Assembly: GCA_005406025.1 (NCBI GenBank)
Contig: BGZK01001310.1
Coordinates: 108,281-172,280 of the forward strand
Origin: Eumeta japonica
Taxonomy: Eukaryota; Arthropoda; Insecta; Lepidoptera; Psychidae
Reading direction: 5' to 3'
Length of the DNA: 64,000 nucleotides
In this document: piece after piece, positions 1 to 14,246 of the stretch
Position numbering within the stretch: the stretch's first letter is position 1
How the letters are laid out: every line of letters starts with the position of its first letter
Notes under the pieces: model-generated
What the model was told of the DNA's origin: nothing
The model's input: only the letters and a program-made list of their open reading frames with translations
Databases searched by the model: none
Made by a program: the position numbers and the translations under genes

Positions 1-704
1 GAATTTTTATAGAAGTGATTTGATTTTTTTCACAAAGTATAAGTAAATACATATTTTAAATCATATAACATCAGCACGGCTTGCTTCAGCATATAATCTA
101 AACGGTTGTGCTCATAGTATTTTTATTTGCAATTTGTATTTGATATAGAGTTGTATAAATAAAACATATGAATTCTATGTATGTTTTACTTTTTTATTTC
201 AACACATAAATCTATTTCAATTTAAAGTATAATGTAGGTATACTTTCATATATGTTGAACCCCCTATTTTAAAGATAAAAAATGGAAGATTTCACAGATA
301 TTAATTCTCGACTGTAATGAAAAATGTAGTAAATTTATTTTGCATTACATTTTTAACTCTTTTTTTATTTCATACACATAAAAAAATATGTAGTTTTTTT
401 TTGTAAATTTTTCTCAACGATACTTGAATGGTTCCTGAGCTATAAATAGAAGTTATAAAATATAATATAAATCGCAATACAAAATGAATGATAAAATGAT
501 TCGAAAATTATGCACTGCATATTATATACCTTAAAATCTAAGTAACTATTTTATAGATTTTTCAAGTTCATTTTATGTTTGAAAACTGTCATAGTTTCTA
601 TTAAATAAAATACATAAGTATAATTATGGCAAATCTAAACACCAACAAATCTTGTAGCATATCTTAAATTTCATAACTGAAAAATAGATATCACTATTTT
701 TCAT
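1..704. other. AT-rich 3' flank of Agpat1
   Basis: Probably the 3' UTR and downstream flank. No other coding signal seen. Confidence 0.4.
334..369 (-). terminator. Candidate poly(A) signals of Agpat1
   Basis: Two AATAAA hexamers on the minus strand (complements of 364-369 and 334-339) lie about 340-370 nt past the stop codon. Others occur nearer the window edge (192-197). In DNA this AT-rich the hexamer is common by chance, so the 3' end needs transcript support. Confidence 0.3.
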
Positions 705-877
705 TCAATCCTGAATAGCGAGCGGGTAATTTGCAGGGAGGGCGGAGAGGACTTCCTTAGACAGTTCCCGATAGGTGGCCTCCATGGAGGCGCGTACACG
801 CTCCGTCAACGCCGGCACGTCTTCCATAGTCAGACCTTCCGTAGGTATTGGATCTAAGCATTGTATAACCACATGTC
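705..877 (-). CDS. Agpat1: Agpat1 coding exon 5 and stop
   Basis: Acceptor TTTTCAG. Reads HVVIQCLDPIPTEGLTMEDV and ends NYPLAIQD then TGA at 705-707. PIPTEGL is the conserved C-terminal signature of AGPAT1/2 proteins. The exon is markedly more GC-rich than the DNA around it, as expected for constrained coding sequence. Confidence 0.93.
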
Positions 878-3800
878 CTGAAAATTATACAATACACTAG
901 TTAAACAAACAAAACTCGAGACTACTAACAACGACTTACACAACAACTTAAAATTATATTTAAATTGGGATGTAGTATCTGAGCAACCAAGCTTTTGTGG
1001 GCATCTTTCAACTTTACTGTGGGAATATGAGACCTTTTCATGGGAAAAGTTGCTTATGTTCCGTTCCAACAATTCATATTTAGATCATCATTAACTATGT
1101 GCTTTAAACCTACCTACTCTATAATCTTAATAAAATTCAATAAAATAAGTGTTTAATTATTATACGTAAATCATTTTCTTTTGTAATTAAATTGAACACA
1201 CACACATATACGCGCACGCACGCACGAATGCACACACATACACACACACACACACACACATATATGTATGTATGAATGTATATTGGGAATATAAAATGTT
1301 TTGGATGGTAAGTAGACAGAAGTAGAGGTCCTTCCTCCGCCTATTGGGTTTTGGCATCCTTGTATTATTTTGCAGCACATTTGAGAAATATAATGACAAA
1401 CTTTAATATAGATAGCTAAGATAGAATATTTTGACAACTTTGCTTCGTTCTCTATACATTTCAATAGATGATAGGAATTTACATTTCTTATCACTAGTAC
1501 TTTGAACATCTGTCATTAAATACATAAATATTATCATTGCAATTAATTATATGCATAACACTTTTTGATGCCATAACATAATTTTTCCTTTTGGAACAAA
1601 TACTAGCAATAAATATATAAACTATTTTATTATTTCAAAAAAGTTAAAAATCACATGAAAATTACATTGATCTTCTCTACAAACTCATTAATGTTGGTGT
1701 TTACGATTGTATGATACATTGTTATTAAGTTTATAATAAGTATTGATAAGCCTCGATATGGTGAGCTCAAGATTGCTATAATGGAAAACACAAATAATGA
1801 CATGTACACACTGCAGAAAAAAATTATCTACAAGAACATAATTTAATTTTTTACTGTTTGAAGTTTTGTTTTTTGGATTGGCACACTACTTAGTGTAAAT
1901 TGAATCTAATGTAGTTTGATTTACATTTCAAATACCATGTCGATTAACTAATGTACTGCATGATATGAGCAAGTAAGTTATTGAAGGTAGTGAAGAGAGC
2001 ATAACACAGCGGCAGTTTGATGAGCACCAAGCGAATAAAGTTTGATGCACATCTGAACCCAGGGCTGTTAACTGTTCATGTATGGGAATATTATGACAGT
2101 ACCTGTTATCGAAACGATAACCAGCGCCAGCTGCGAGCGTGGTAGCAGAAGCACTTGCAAAAATGCATTACGATACTAAAAAACATTATTAGTTTATAAT
2201 TTAGAGCAATTTAGTAAGCGTCTATTCCACCATAGTCTTTTAAATTGACATTTAATAAAAAGTCACTTTTAAAACAAAATTTGCATTCCATGTTCATATT
2301 TTAACGGTTGTTTTGGTAAAAGGAAGATATGGAATGCAAAACTAACTTTTAAAGTGGCTTTTAGTTAAAAATGAGTTTAAAAGGAGGTGGTACAAGAACA
2401 CCTAAGCCTAGGAATAGTTGCTAAAAGTAAATTATTACCTTTGTTAAATAAATATTTCTTCCTATTTATGAAATAATATGGTGAGTACACAACAGGTATT
2501 ACTGGAACTTGAGCAGCCACAGCTATTGTGAAGGCACCTTTCTTGAACGGCAGCAGGGAAGTGAAATCTTTATTTCTCGTGCCTTCAGGAAACAGCCATA
2601 TTTTTGTCTGAAAAAGAATTCATTTGGTTACTTTAAACATGAGAAATACAATTATTCATACAAGATTAGTTAATCTGTATTAACACATAATAGATTTGCT
2701 ATTTGCAAATATACATTTTATAATTAAAGCTATTATCATGTATAACCGTTTAACAATGCATAATATGTTATATTTTGTACAGTAGCACGACAGACATAAA
2801 TGTAATTATATTCTCAACTGTTATCATTTTATTACGTCATGCTAGCTGTGTCTATAAGCACAGATAATTAAATCATAATAACGACCTTAACTATTGATCT
2901 ATGATTTGTATGTCAATATATTACCATCCCGACGAACAATCTCGAGGTTGAGTAAACATAGGCTCTTGAAGGATATTAGGATCTATTTTATATAATTGAA
3001 CTTTTTACACATAGTGACATATTTTTAAAACTATTTGGTATAAAATAAGTGTCATATAAGCATCATAGTTTTGCTTACTCATTCTTTGGCGAAAACTGTT
3101 ATGACATTTATTTGTCTTCAAGTGATGGCATACAATAAGACATTTGCATAATTAAAGGGTTGTGTTACTTATTTTTGTTTAAATATAATGTACAAATTCC
3201 AGTTGTAAAATTGTTGAAACTAATTATACATTTTTTATAGTTTCGTGAGAAACACAAGTACACTTATCCTTTAACCAAATTCAATAATTTTTAGTATAAA
3301 ATAGGTGGAAGTCAATTCAAGGACACAAAATACATTTTTTAGGATTCTGTGAGAATTATTAAGAACTCTTATGTTACTTGCTTTAAATAACATTTATGGC
3401 AGGTTATACCAACAGTGAAAATGTAATTTGTAATAAGTGACATAATCCATAAGATTTGATAGATAATGTATGGGATATTTGTCAAATCTTACAGATTACA
3501 TTTACAAATTACGTTTTTACTTTTGGTGCACCACTTTTTGGTGTTTGATGCAACATAACACCTTTAATACGAAAATATCTGGAGGGCTGTGAAATATACA
3601 GAATTCATAATTTCGGGTTTGTATTATTAAGAACCCTTATAGTGTGACTAATTTTGCTGAAACTTAAACACGTTGTTTTTATTAGTACAGAGAGAATATT
3701 TAGAGTGGCTTATGATTTTGTGGTTATGTTCTGTGAAATTAATAAACACCCTTATAATTTGATCAATTTCAATGAAACTAGGAATGGAGATAAATTAAAT

Positions 3801-6800
3801 CAACAGAAAGAATGTAGGATGTATATTCAGAGAACCCTCAAAATAATATTATTATGGGGGTTCCACGAAAATTACTAAAAATATTCTTGATTTTATCAAT
3901 TTTGTTGATTTTATCAGTTTTTCATTATTAATTTAGTTAGTCTTTAGCATCTGAAGGAATTATTAAGAACCATTATAAGCTCACGCCAATGCAAGAATTA
4001 GAATAAATCCGAGAAGCTAATTCAACGCGGGCGAAAAGAGAGTTAAATATAAAGAATGTGAAAATTGACAGCTTCATTATATTGTAATGTTAACCTCAAC
4101 ACTAAATGTGGGTTTAATATGCAAATCAATTTTTATGAACTTCCTCACTCTTGACTTTATACATTACTTTAATTCTACTTTTAATTTAATTCTTGTTATT
4201 CAAAATTAATTAGTTCAAGGGAGCAACAGTATTATAGTTTTATAAAAGAATTAAAAAACCATAATAATATATAATTTAACCACATTTTTTATTGTTCCGC
4301 TTGGTTTGTTTAAGTATCTATGACATTTGTATAGTGTATAAGTAAGTGTATATATTTTTTTGTTTACTATTGTTTAAAATAATAATCTGCATAGATACAA
4401 CAAAATAGTGAATTACTACAATAATTTAGTTTGATTTACACACATTTGTAGACCTAAATTAAACTAAAATATTCTTCTTAAAGAAATTAAAAGTTAGTTG
4501 TGCTAATGTAGAATATAGAATGTTCAAGTTGTAACTTAAAAAAAAAATCTTTATTTTGTTGTGATTTTATATGCTCGGAGTGAAGAGAATATTAATCATG
4601 ACAAAAGGAAGATAAAGTTCATATAGGTTTAGTGTAATGTAATGTTTTGCTAACTTATAGTAACGGATTCAATTATAAACAAAAATTTTTGGTTGTAAGG
4701 ATTAATATATAAAAGTTATAGTTTAGATCAGCCATTCAATTGAATTAAATTTTCAAGAAAAAAAAAGTTTACAACACATTTATACTACCCAGGTTTATTG
4801 TAATTTTTAAATTTACACTAGAAAGAACAATAATAAGGAAAAAATTAAGTTTTTATATTATAAGTTCAATTTTAAAGTAAAGGTTTGACTTGACCTTAAT
4901 ATTAATAGATGTGAATGCAGGAAATATTTTTACCAATAAAAAAATTTTGGACTGGGCTGAAAAACAAAACTTTATTTTAGATTTTAAGGAATAAATATTT
5001 TTTCATATTATAAATTTATGTTTCTAGAGAATTTATTATAAACTATAGTAAAGTTATATTTCTTTAAATTCTAATATAATACATGACCTATAATTTATAA
5101 AGTAAATAGAACAGAATGAATATTTGCATTATGTAAAACACGTTTTGTTTGGGTATAAATTGTTTAAATTTATACTCAAATTGAAATTTTTCATGATTAC
5201 ATATTTGACAATGGAGAAAAACTTAAGATAATTTTCTTTATGGTCAAAAATATTGTTCTTCACAAACATAATTATGTTATTATTAAATTACTTTTGCATT
5301 TATTATGCTTCAATGAAGTGATAGAGTCATATAAACTTTTTTCATAGACAGCTTACAAAAGCACTAATGTTCTAATTGAATCATGCTGGTGGAGCTGCAG
5401 AAAAAACAGAGTCTAAGGCTCATAAAGATTGTCAAAATTACATGTATTGTATTTTTTGAAAATTGCATTTGTCATTTTTAATAGAGTTATATAGAAATAT
5501 AAACTATTCAATAACAACAGATTATTTTGAACTTATTTATATCAAACTGTACTACAGTTGAACCTCGATAAGTTAAAGTCCAAGGGAAACACAAAATATT
5601 TTAAGTTATAGAGGTTTTAAGTTGTCAAGGGTCTATGTTAGGGATAGGTTAATATAGAGGTAGGTATGTACATATGTATGTACCCTTGTTCCACCCTTTA
5701 TCAGCATATGTGAGTGTTGTTAGTTTATTTATTTTTTTTTTTTTTAGTTTTTTTAGTTAGTCTCTTTGAACTCATTTTAAGCCAGTTTTATCACACAATA
5801 AGTAAAGCGATGTTTCCAGGACAAGGATCAAAAACTTATGATCCAAGGCTTACTTATGTCTTAAGGCTAACCGCCGCAAAGCTTTAAAGAATTTCGAAGA
5901 AGCAAACAATAGGTGACATATGTATTGTTTACGTTAACAATTTAACTGGTGAACACGTGTAAGCAATAAATACCGAAACCTTTTGTTTTGCACACTCTTT
6001 CAAAATGAATCATTGACAAACAATTTTATGTTATAGAGGTTGTGGAAACATTTCTTTAAGTTACTGAGGGCCAATACAGAGATTACTTGTTTAAGTTATA
6101 GAGGTTGCATATTTTAAGTTATAGAGGTTTTGGGCTCTGATGGGAAGGGAACATATTATTTTTTTGAAGTTATAGACGTTTTTAAGTTACCGAGGTTTGA
6201 GTTATCGAGGTTCTACTGTAAAATTATATTGATAACCTTACAACAGAGTCACTTACTTTGTTCTTTATCATTACGTCCGATGTCACTTTGAGTTGTTTAT
6301 AAGCATCTTTTGGGTTGTTTCTATCAATAAAGACCACTCCTGCGAGATATGCTGCCAGTCCAAAAGGCCATACGTAAAATACCTCTTTTCTAGCAATGGA
6401 TGCAACTTTACCCATAACATGCCAAATATTAAACATACCTAAAATTGTTTTAATAGATTATATTCGTTACATTATAATTTATGATATTTTAAAACTAAAA
6501 TCAGCAAAATTACATCAAACATACATGTAAATAAAAGTTGGAGAGACGATTGTATGCTTTAAAAAGTAACATTCTTTCATACAAAAGGCATAAAATTGTC
6601 AAAAAAAAAACTTGTCTGCAGCACAAAAATGCACCAGTTGGACTGGTGCATTTTTGTGCATTTTTGCGCTGCGCTCTCACAGAATGCGCATGTGAAGTAG
6701 TAGCTTCCGCTGTTGCATTCTATCAAGTGAGAGTTCCGGTCCCATTCCCCAATTCCGTCTCTCGCTCCATCAGCGTCATATTCTCCCCAGAGGCTAGCAA

Positions 6801-9800
6801 TGCATTAGTGACTTCTCTGGAGTTGCGAGGGTCTATGGGCGGCAATGACTATCTACTCTCTATAAAACTAAACAAACAATTTTATAAATATTAAATATGT
6901 GTCAATCCATACGCAAAACTTCGCAATATCCTTTTTTTCAGCACTTAAAATGTACAATATTTGAACAGCAATTGGTACTATTTTTAATGTCAAAAGTAGA
7001 AACTGTACAAAGAGATACATCAATGCTATTGATATTTTCTGCAAAATCCATGTCATAAAAACTAACTGCAACCATAATGGAAAGTCGTTTTTCCTATGAT
7101 TGGCTAAAAAGAGATAATGGTAAATTAAATTCTCAGTAGTATTAATCACTTCCACTAAAAGTCTCTCAGTTTAATTAAGGATATTAATTTATTCCTCATT
7201 TGAAAATAACTGACTTCAATCCTCCGCAGCTATTTTGAACAATATTGCCGAGAATAAAAAAAGTTTGCTTGCGAATCTATTTTTTTTTTTAAACAATAAA
7301 GTCTAACTTTAATATACTTCTGTAAAATTGAATTGTCTTTGAACTTTGAAATTCAACTTTTGCATAAATTAGTATAAGTTCTAGTCATTTTAAAATTAAG
7401 TAAACTAATTCTAATAAGGCACTAATCAGAAATTATTATGCTGGTAATAATAATTGCTAATTAGTATATTATTACACATAACTTATGTACTTACACAATT
7501 CACATGTTCTTTTAATATTAATTTAACTTATATTAACCAATTTCAGAAAAGAGAGGAGATTTTAAATTTATGTGCATGTTACGCGATATCTGTTAACTTA
7601 TTTTGAAAAATATTTTTTTGATTAAAAAGGTATACTTTTGAGGGGGTCTAACTGATACCAAGTTAGGATCTCAAGATGAGATTCTAGGGAAATCAAAGGA
7701 TATCCTTAAACATTATAAGTATGTATACTGTGTTTCAGCTCTTTTTTAAAGTTATTCAGACTGTTTGCATCTGGGAGTAAACAAGTTAAATCTTCGAGTT
7801 TGGGATCATTTGATTTGTTTTATAAGCCCCATACATTAGAGATTGGTATTGATGGTTTGATGATGGAGTAAAAACGTGAGTAATGGAATTATAACAAGTT
7901 AAAAAAAATGCGAGTCTGAAATATAAAAAAACAAATTATAATTTAAAAATCAATAGTTTTTAGTACTTAAGAAAACAAATGAAGTCTAACATTTTTTCAC
8001 TTTATTTTCATAACTACCAAGCCTATTTTGAAAAAAGACAAACATTATTTTTTACTTACAAATTACAGGAAAACCTAAAAGATGTCTATGGTATTAAAAT
8101 AACATGGTAAACCTCTTGATATTGTGTGTAAAGATACATTTGCACTTGTCTATTGTTTTTTTGTACATATTGCATACTCTCATTTGAGTGTATGTATTAC
8201 ACCATTTACAATCTTTTTCAACTATGTATCTCTATTTATACATTTATAATGATTTCCATGAAATTGCACTGTATACTTTATAGATGAGTAGTACATGGTC
8301 AAATCATTTTTTAAGTACCACATGTTTAAAAAAAAAAATATATCATAATAATTGTGATGCAAGTAGTATTCACAAAATTGAGGAGTGTGCTAGAAAGTAT
8401 ATGTTTATTACTAACCATAAAAACTAATATCATTGAGTAGTTTTAGCAACATTCTGAATATGGTTTTGTTTGTCTGTATCCGACCACAGATTTATTATTT
8501 TCATCTAGATAGCTAGATAAAAATAATCCGCTACTCACCTAGAACATCAATAGCAGATTGGTGGTTAGCTACAATAACAGCTCCTCTATCTTCTGCCAAC
8601 ACTTTGCCATTTCGCAATTCCCACTTCACTTCTATTACCTTTGTCACATGTTTTAATATTTGCGCTCCCACACTAGAACAAAATTTATTTCATATATACA
8701 TAATGCATAACATAACAGGAAGTATAATATTAGTCCTGATATTGATTCATTTTTTAAAGCTATTAAATTGGCCAGAGGCAAAATGGATTCTTTTCATTAT
8801 ATATCAACATTAAAATAATATTAAAATCCATTCACTAATAGCATAAGAACATGCACATAGTTTTTTTGTTTGTAAAATAAATTTTCTGATTTTAATCAGT
8901 CTCCATATTAATTAAAGAATAATATGATTATTTTTTTGCATTTCAATGCTACCGAGTAAATAAAGTTTTAAAATGTGCTTTTTAATAATGATCTTTTTAA
9001 CAACATCCACTAAACTGAATGATAATGAACATAAATTATGTTCAACTCCTGAAAATAAATTTAAGGATATGAAGAACTTTTCGAAATCTGAATAAGCCAA
9101 ATTAGTTGCTATGTTGCATGGATACTTCAGTGCACTCGATTTTAATGCTCACAAGCTTTATCTGCTTTTAAAAATGTATGGGTAGAAGGCACGAGGATTT
9201 GAATTTTAATTGAGGTATTCTACTGTAAGAAAGGAAATAAAAAACATATGTTTTCTAAAGGTATTGAAAATTTTTCATCTTGGACTTTGTTAAATACTAG
9301 TTTTTGCTGGCGGTTCCATTTGTCTAGACATAAAATGAGGAAAAAATTTTTTTTGGACGAATTTGCATAAAATCTATTCTAAGTGAGTGTCTATGTCCCG
9401 AAAAGGGTAACTATGACAAATTTCAAGTCAACGGGACCTATAGTTTCAGAGATCTCATGATGAGTCAATTAGTAAGTCTTTATTAGTAAGTACTTCATTT
9501 ACACACACCCACACACCACTAACTAATTGACTCCTCATAATATTTTTAAAAAACCTCTTGGCCAAATGGACCCAAAATCATTTTAACATAGATAAAAAAA
9601 TATTTTAAAACTCTGATCTTGGTAATTAATGTAGATACTATCAAATTTATTATATTAAGATTTTATTCAATTATAGAAACTTTAGCATGAAGCAGTTATT
9701 TTTTTTGTAATGACATGAAATTACTTTGATATAGTGATATGGACTGTTTAGCCCAATAATACTCAATCAGCACAATTGACATAGTTTCTCAATGACGAAT

Positions 9801-12800
9801 TGCGTCAAAGTCTATAATTAACAATCTACAAGCATAGTTAAGAAGTGTGTGATAGAATAATAAGTAGGTAGATGATTCACTGGAAAAAAAAGAACAACTT
9901 TAAAAATTCTTTTAAACCATGAGTTTTTTAGTTTTATTTATCAATTACAAAGAATAAGATGAATGTTTCTGTTGAGTATTATTATTTTAAAAACTTAGTT
10001 AAATTTATAGCATAAGATGGTAAACTCAATTGATTCAAATGAAATTTTTATTGGTATTAATATAAATTGGTGTTGTGTTAAAAAAATACATGACATTTCA
10101 TAATCCAAAAGATTTTTTATGCTTGCTGCTTAAAAACAAACTTTTCTTTAAAACACATGATTGGCAGTCCTTTCATGCATTCATAAAAGGCAGGTATCTA
10201 AATGATCTTAGAATATGGAATACTATTAAAAAAATAAAATAGTTTGTGTCTATGTTTGTCGGTAATTTATTATTGTTAAATTATGTATGTAAATATAACC
10301 AACAGAGTTTGTGAAAATTAAAATGAATGTAATGATTAATACTAAGTTAATAATTTTTTTTATTAACAAAAAAATAAAAATATAGTTCTGTGTTTAGTGG
10401 TTTTCTAAACTGCATAATCAATACAAGCAACTATATTTATAACACATATATTTTAATATTTAAATTTAAAAGAGTATTTATGGTTACAATGTGTAAGCAC
10501 AATGCAAAAACTATATTTCAAATCTCCAAATAAATATTATGTATTTGATTTTTCCAATTACTATTATAGTTCTCTTTTTCAGACAAAAAACATATATTAC
10601 TTTTATCAAATACTGAATATTATAAATTATATAAATTACTAAATTAAAAAAAAAAGTATTAATAGTTACTTTCAATTTCATTTTTGTTTTTGAAACTAAT
10701 ACCTTAGAACCTTGAGATACCAATGTATTTGTTTAAAAAATGATTTTATATTCCTTCCAATAGGCTGTAATTAAAAGAAGAGTATTTTGATAGAAAATTA
10801 TATAATAATTAGCGAATTGAATTAATAATAACTGAAAAATACTTACAGAGAGTTTTTCACATTCTTCGGATTGAATACGAAAAACGGTAAAATAAATACA
10901 GCCAAAATAGAAGATGATAAATAAAATATAAAAAAATTTAGACTGATATTTTATAAAGTTAGGAGTATCTGACAACAATTGTTTTATTATATATGTAACT
11001 ATAGTAATCAAAGCTATATATATCACTTTGTCCCACATGATAATGATCAAATGACATTAAACTATTGATATTAGACTACCAAAAAAATAACTGATGACTA
11101 ATTTGATCGGTTATTTTGATTGTACCACACAAAATGCTTAGTCTTTTGTCATTTAAAATTGTATAGGAAATGTTAACTTTTAACATATTCAACGAACTCC
11201 TGTCACTACTAAAATCGTGTAACGTAAATAACAAACAAAAATCGTTTGAATTGAAATCGCAAGTACATAGAGCCGAATTACGGAAACATTTATTTATTGA
11301 CGTTAATGTTTTATCTATGGTTCAAATATAGACTTGAGATAAAAACTTTAGAATCAATGGTCAATAATTCAATTTTGTAATGTCTAGTAGATACGCAACT
11401 AACAAATGGGACAAAGTTACAAAAAATAAAGGAATAAAGTAACATATAAGAGCGCAAATCATTTTTTATTTAAGTGTGTACATCTCTTTCAGAGGAAATA
11501 AGTTACTTTGATTTATAAAAATCAAATAATAAATGATTTCTGCTCCTAAATACTGCTCTATTATACTTTTGATAGGATTGCAAAAACCTTTTTTGTTTAA
11601 TGTTTCATATAAATCATATTGTTCATTCTTGAACAATAGTTACTAGAGGTAACTGAATTTTACGATATTTTTCCGTCAGATGTCATGAAATTCAAAGTTT
11701 TGGTTTTTCAAGAAACTCATTTTGGCACTTATTTCAGTTATCGAGATATATATGTAGAAGCACTCTCAACAAAGAAAAAGAAATTTCTGATATCTTTTTG
11801 CCAAATATGAATTCTATTGCATCAGCATAATTTTTTGAACATCAGACATGTTTTTTTTTATATTGCATAATAGATGACTCTTATTAAAGAAGTTGATTTA
11901 TATTTTTGCGATTTAAAACTAATCGCAAAAATGTAAATCAAAATTTGATCCATTACTAGAATTTTTAAAATTACAGCGATAAACATCAAAAAAATATTTT
12001 ATAAATTGTCAAATATTAATATAAATGTATAGATCTGTAGATCTTATTCGTATATATAATAATTTTGTTATATTTTGTGATGAATATTAGTTTTAGGACT
12101 CATTTGTATTGTTATATATCGATTTCTAACATCTGAACTTCTCATTTGGACAATAGAAATCTATATACACGGAAGGGGTCGATATGGAATATTATTAAAA
12201 AATAAACAAGGTCACAAATGAGAATGGGCAAACTGGACAACGTACTTATTAATAAAAACATGTACGTCGTCGAAAAGATTATCGTTTGTATAAGGCTCTA
12301 ATGTATATTGGTCAAACGTAGTTGAGTGAACGGAAATATCAACATGTAAACAATATATTTGTCTTGCCTAGCTATTGGTTGTTATCGCTCGCCTAGTTGT
12401 TCGAGTCAGCTTGTAATAGAAGAAGTAAAAAGCCGTCGTAAACATCTATAGAGTTTATTTGGCATCTCGCTTCGAAACGATATCAGTGTTTCTGTACAAA
12501 TCTAAAGTTCTCGCTTGGTACTCGGTCAATTGAAATCACACGTTTGTTTGCTCGCCATTAATTGTTTGCAGTCTTCTTTTTCTAAACTTGTCCAGTACCT
12601 ATGGACGGTAACACTTCCTTTTATTAATTTGGTTGCATGTGCCTATGCTACGTGACCCAAAAATACTTAAATAGACACAAAGTGGCCTTTATACATATGG
12701 CGATAAACCTTCCAACATTTGTCGAATTCCTCCAGAAGAAGAGCATCTTGTCCCTATTGTACTAAATAAATATCGCATAAAACCCGCCAGAGCATACTGT

Positions 12801-14199
12801 GCTGAGCATCTAAATAATGGAGTTTACGGGATAGATTTGTAAACTAATTATTAACTTGATGTTTTATATTAATTCGCCATTGAATCACAAGAAGTGTCTT
12901 CTGTGAGTAAAAATTCAGTCCCACCATAAAGTATAATACCTTTTTTATACATTAGTCAATAGAGTTGCGGAAGGCAGAAATGCATTTTAATGTTATTATT
13001 TACCTGCTTAACGGGAACTTAATCGGTACATGTGCGCAATTGTGTAAAATCAATTTTATGATTTTTATGTTGAGACCGATATCAGGACGATGTCATGGTC
13101 CCTACTGTCTTTTAAATAACGTAATTATAGATCAGAATTGATTAAATATAACATGAACATAATGTAAAACTTTAGTGTTTATTTTATAATTTTAGTATCA
13201 ATTTTAGCTTAATAAGTATGCATAATTTTATTACTATTTATTATTTATCTACGTGTTCTTATAGATGGCATCAACGTGTTAACGTTGTATAGGTAAACCA
13301 ACGTTTATACATTTTTGCCCATTTCTTTTGTCATTCATAATTATAGTAAAAGTTTGTAAAACTGATCGTAAACATATCACGTTTGACGTAAATAAACAAA
13401 TACGTAATATTTTCTCGAATACCAAAATATTTTAGAAAATGTCAGGTATTTTTAAATATTTTAATTAATCAAAATCAATTAAATATCATGGATAATATAA
13501 GACATTATGCCTACGCGTTTTCAAATAAACAAGCGGCGTTCTATCCTGTTATTTATTTGGGAGAAAAATTATTCTACTATGTACATAAAAGGTGGGAGTA
13601 TCGAACAAGTGAAAGATTCTGTATATTTGGGTAGTTTGTTTACAAATGATGGTAAGCATGATAAATATTGAATGGAGAGTGAATACGGGAAATAAAGTGA
13701 ACAGACGACAGCGCATTTGGCTATTCATAATGGGATCCTGATTACTACGCTATTGTACGGTAGCGAAGTTGGGTATGGTAGAAGAAGAAGAAGAAAAAGG
13801 AATGTAGAATCAATGCAGTGAAGACGCGATCTCTGCGTAATATGTGTGGAGTGTCTCTGAAAAATAGATATAGGAACGACGATATCAGAGAACAATGTGG
13901 TTTGAAGGAAAATATGGTGACTCAAGTAGAAAAAGGTATGATGCGGTGGTTTGGCCACCTCCTGGAAATAATGAATGAAAGCAGAGTGACAAAATAAATC
14001 TATAGATCGAATGTGTATGGTGGGAAAGTCGGCAAGAGTCTCCTTAGAAAATTTTATGCAGATCACGTAGTGGCATTTAAGAACGGCCAAATTTTAAACA
14101 CCCGAAATCGACGAGCTTGCATGTAAAGATTGATGGTTTATAATTTCTGCCCACCTTTTTGGGAAATAGACGTGAGCATGGATATACCGGTGGATAGGC

Positions 14200-14246
<47 letters not shown>

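Larger units (their letters stand above)
878..2438 (-). other. Agpat1 intron 4
   Basis: AT-rich intron with a CA microsatellite (1196-1284) and a fold-back MITE (2219-2400). No coding signal. Confidence 0.8.
2608..6256 (-). other. Agpat1 intron 3
   Basis: Very AT-rich. Contains satellite-like sequence (3330-3980), anonymous DNA (about 4000-5550) and a pogo-type MITE (5555-6218). Confidence 0.8.

Noticed and set aside
6538..6894. 118-codon plus-strand ORF in the same intron
   Set aside because: It spans a perfect hairpin and a retroposon tail, so the translation is incidental.
6868..7155. Hydrophobic ORF of 95 codons on the minus strand in Agpat1 intron 2
   Set aside because: It opens at a non-ATG codon, has no family signature I recognise, and hydrophobicity is expected from T-rich sequence. 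No splice context ties it to Agpat1.
12380..12840. Non-repetitive, slightly GC-richer stretch in Agpat1 intron 1
   Set aside because: No ORF, RNA structure or element signature was clear enough to report as a feature.
13725..14090. 121-codon minus-strand ORF
   Set aside because: It is antisense to the LINE copy on the plus strand, whose sense reading gives recognisable RT-family blocks.
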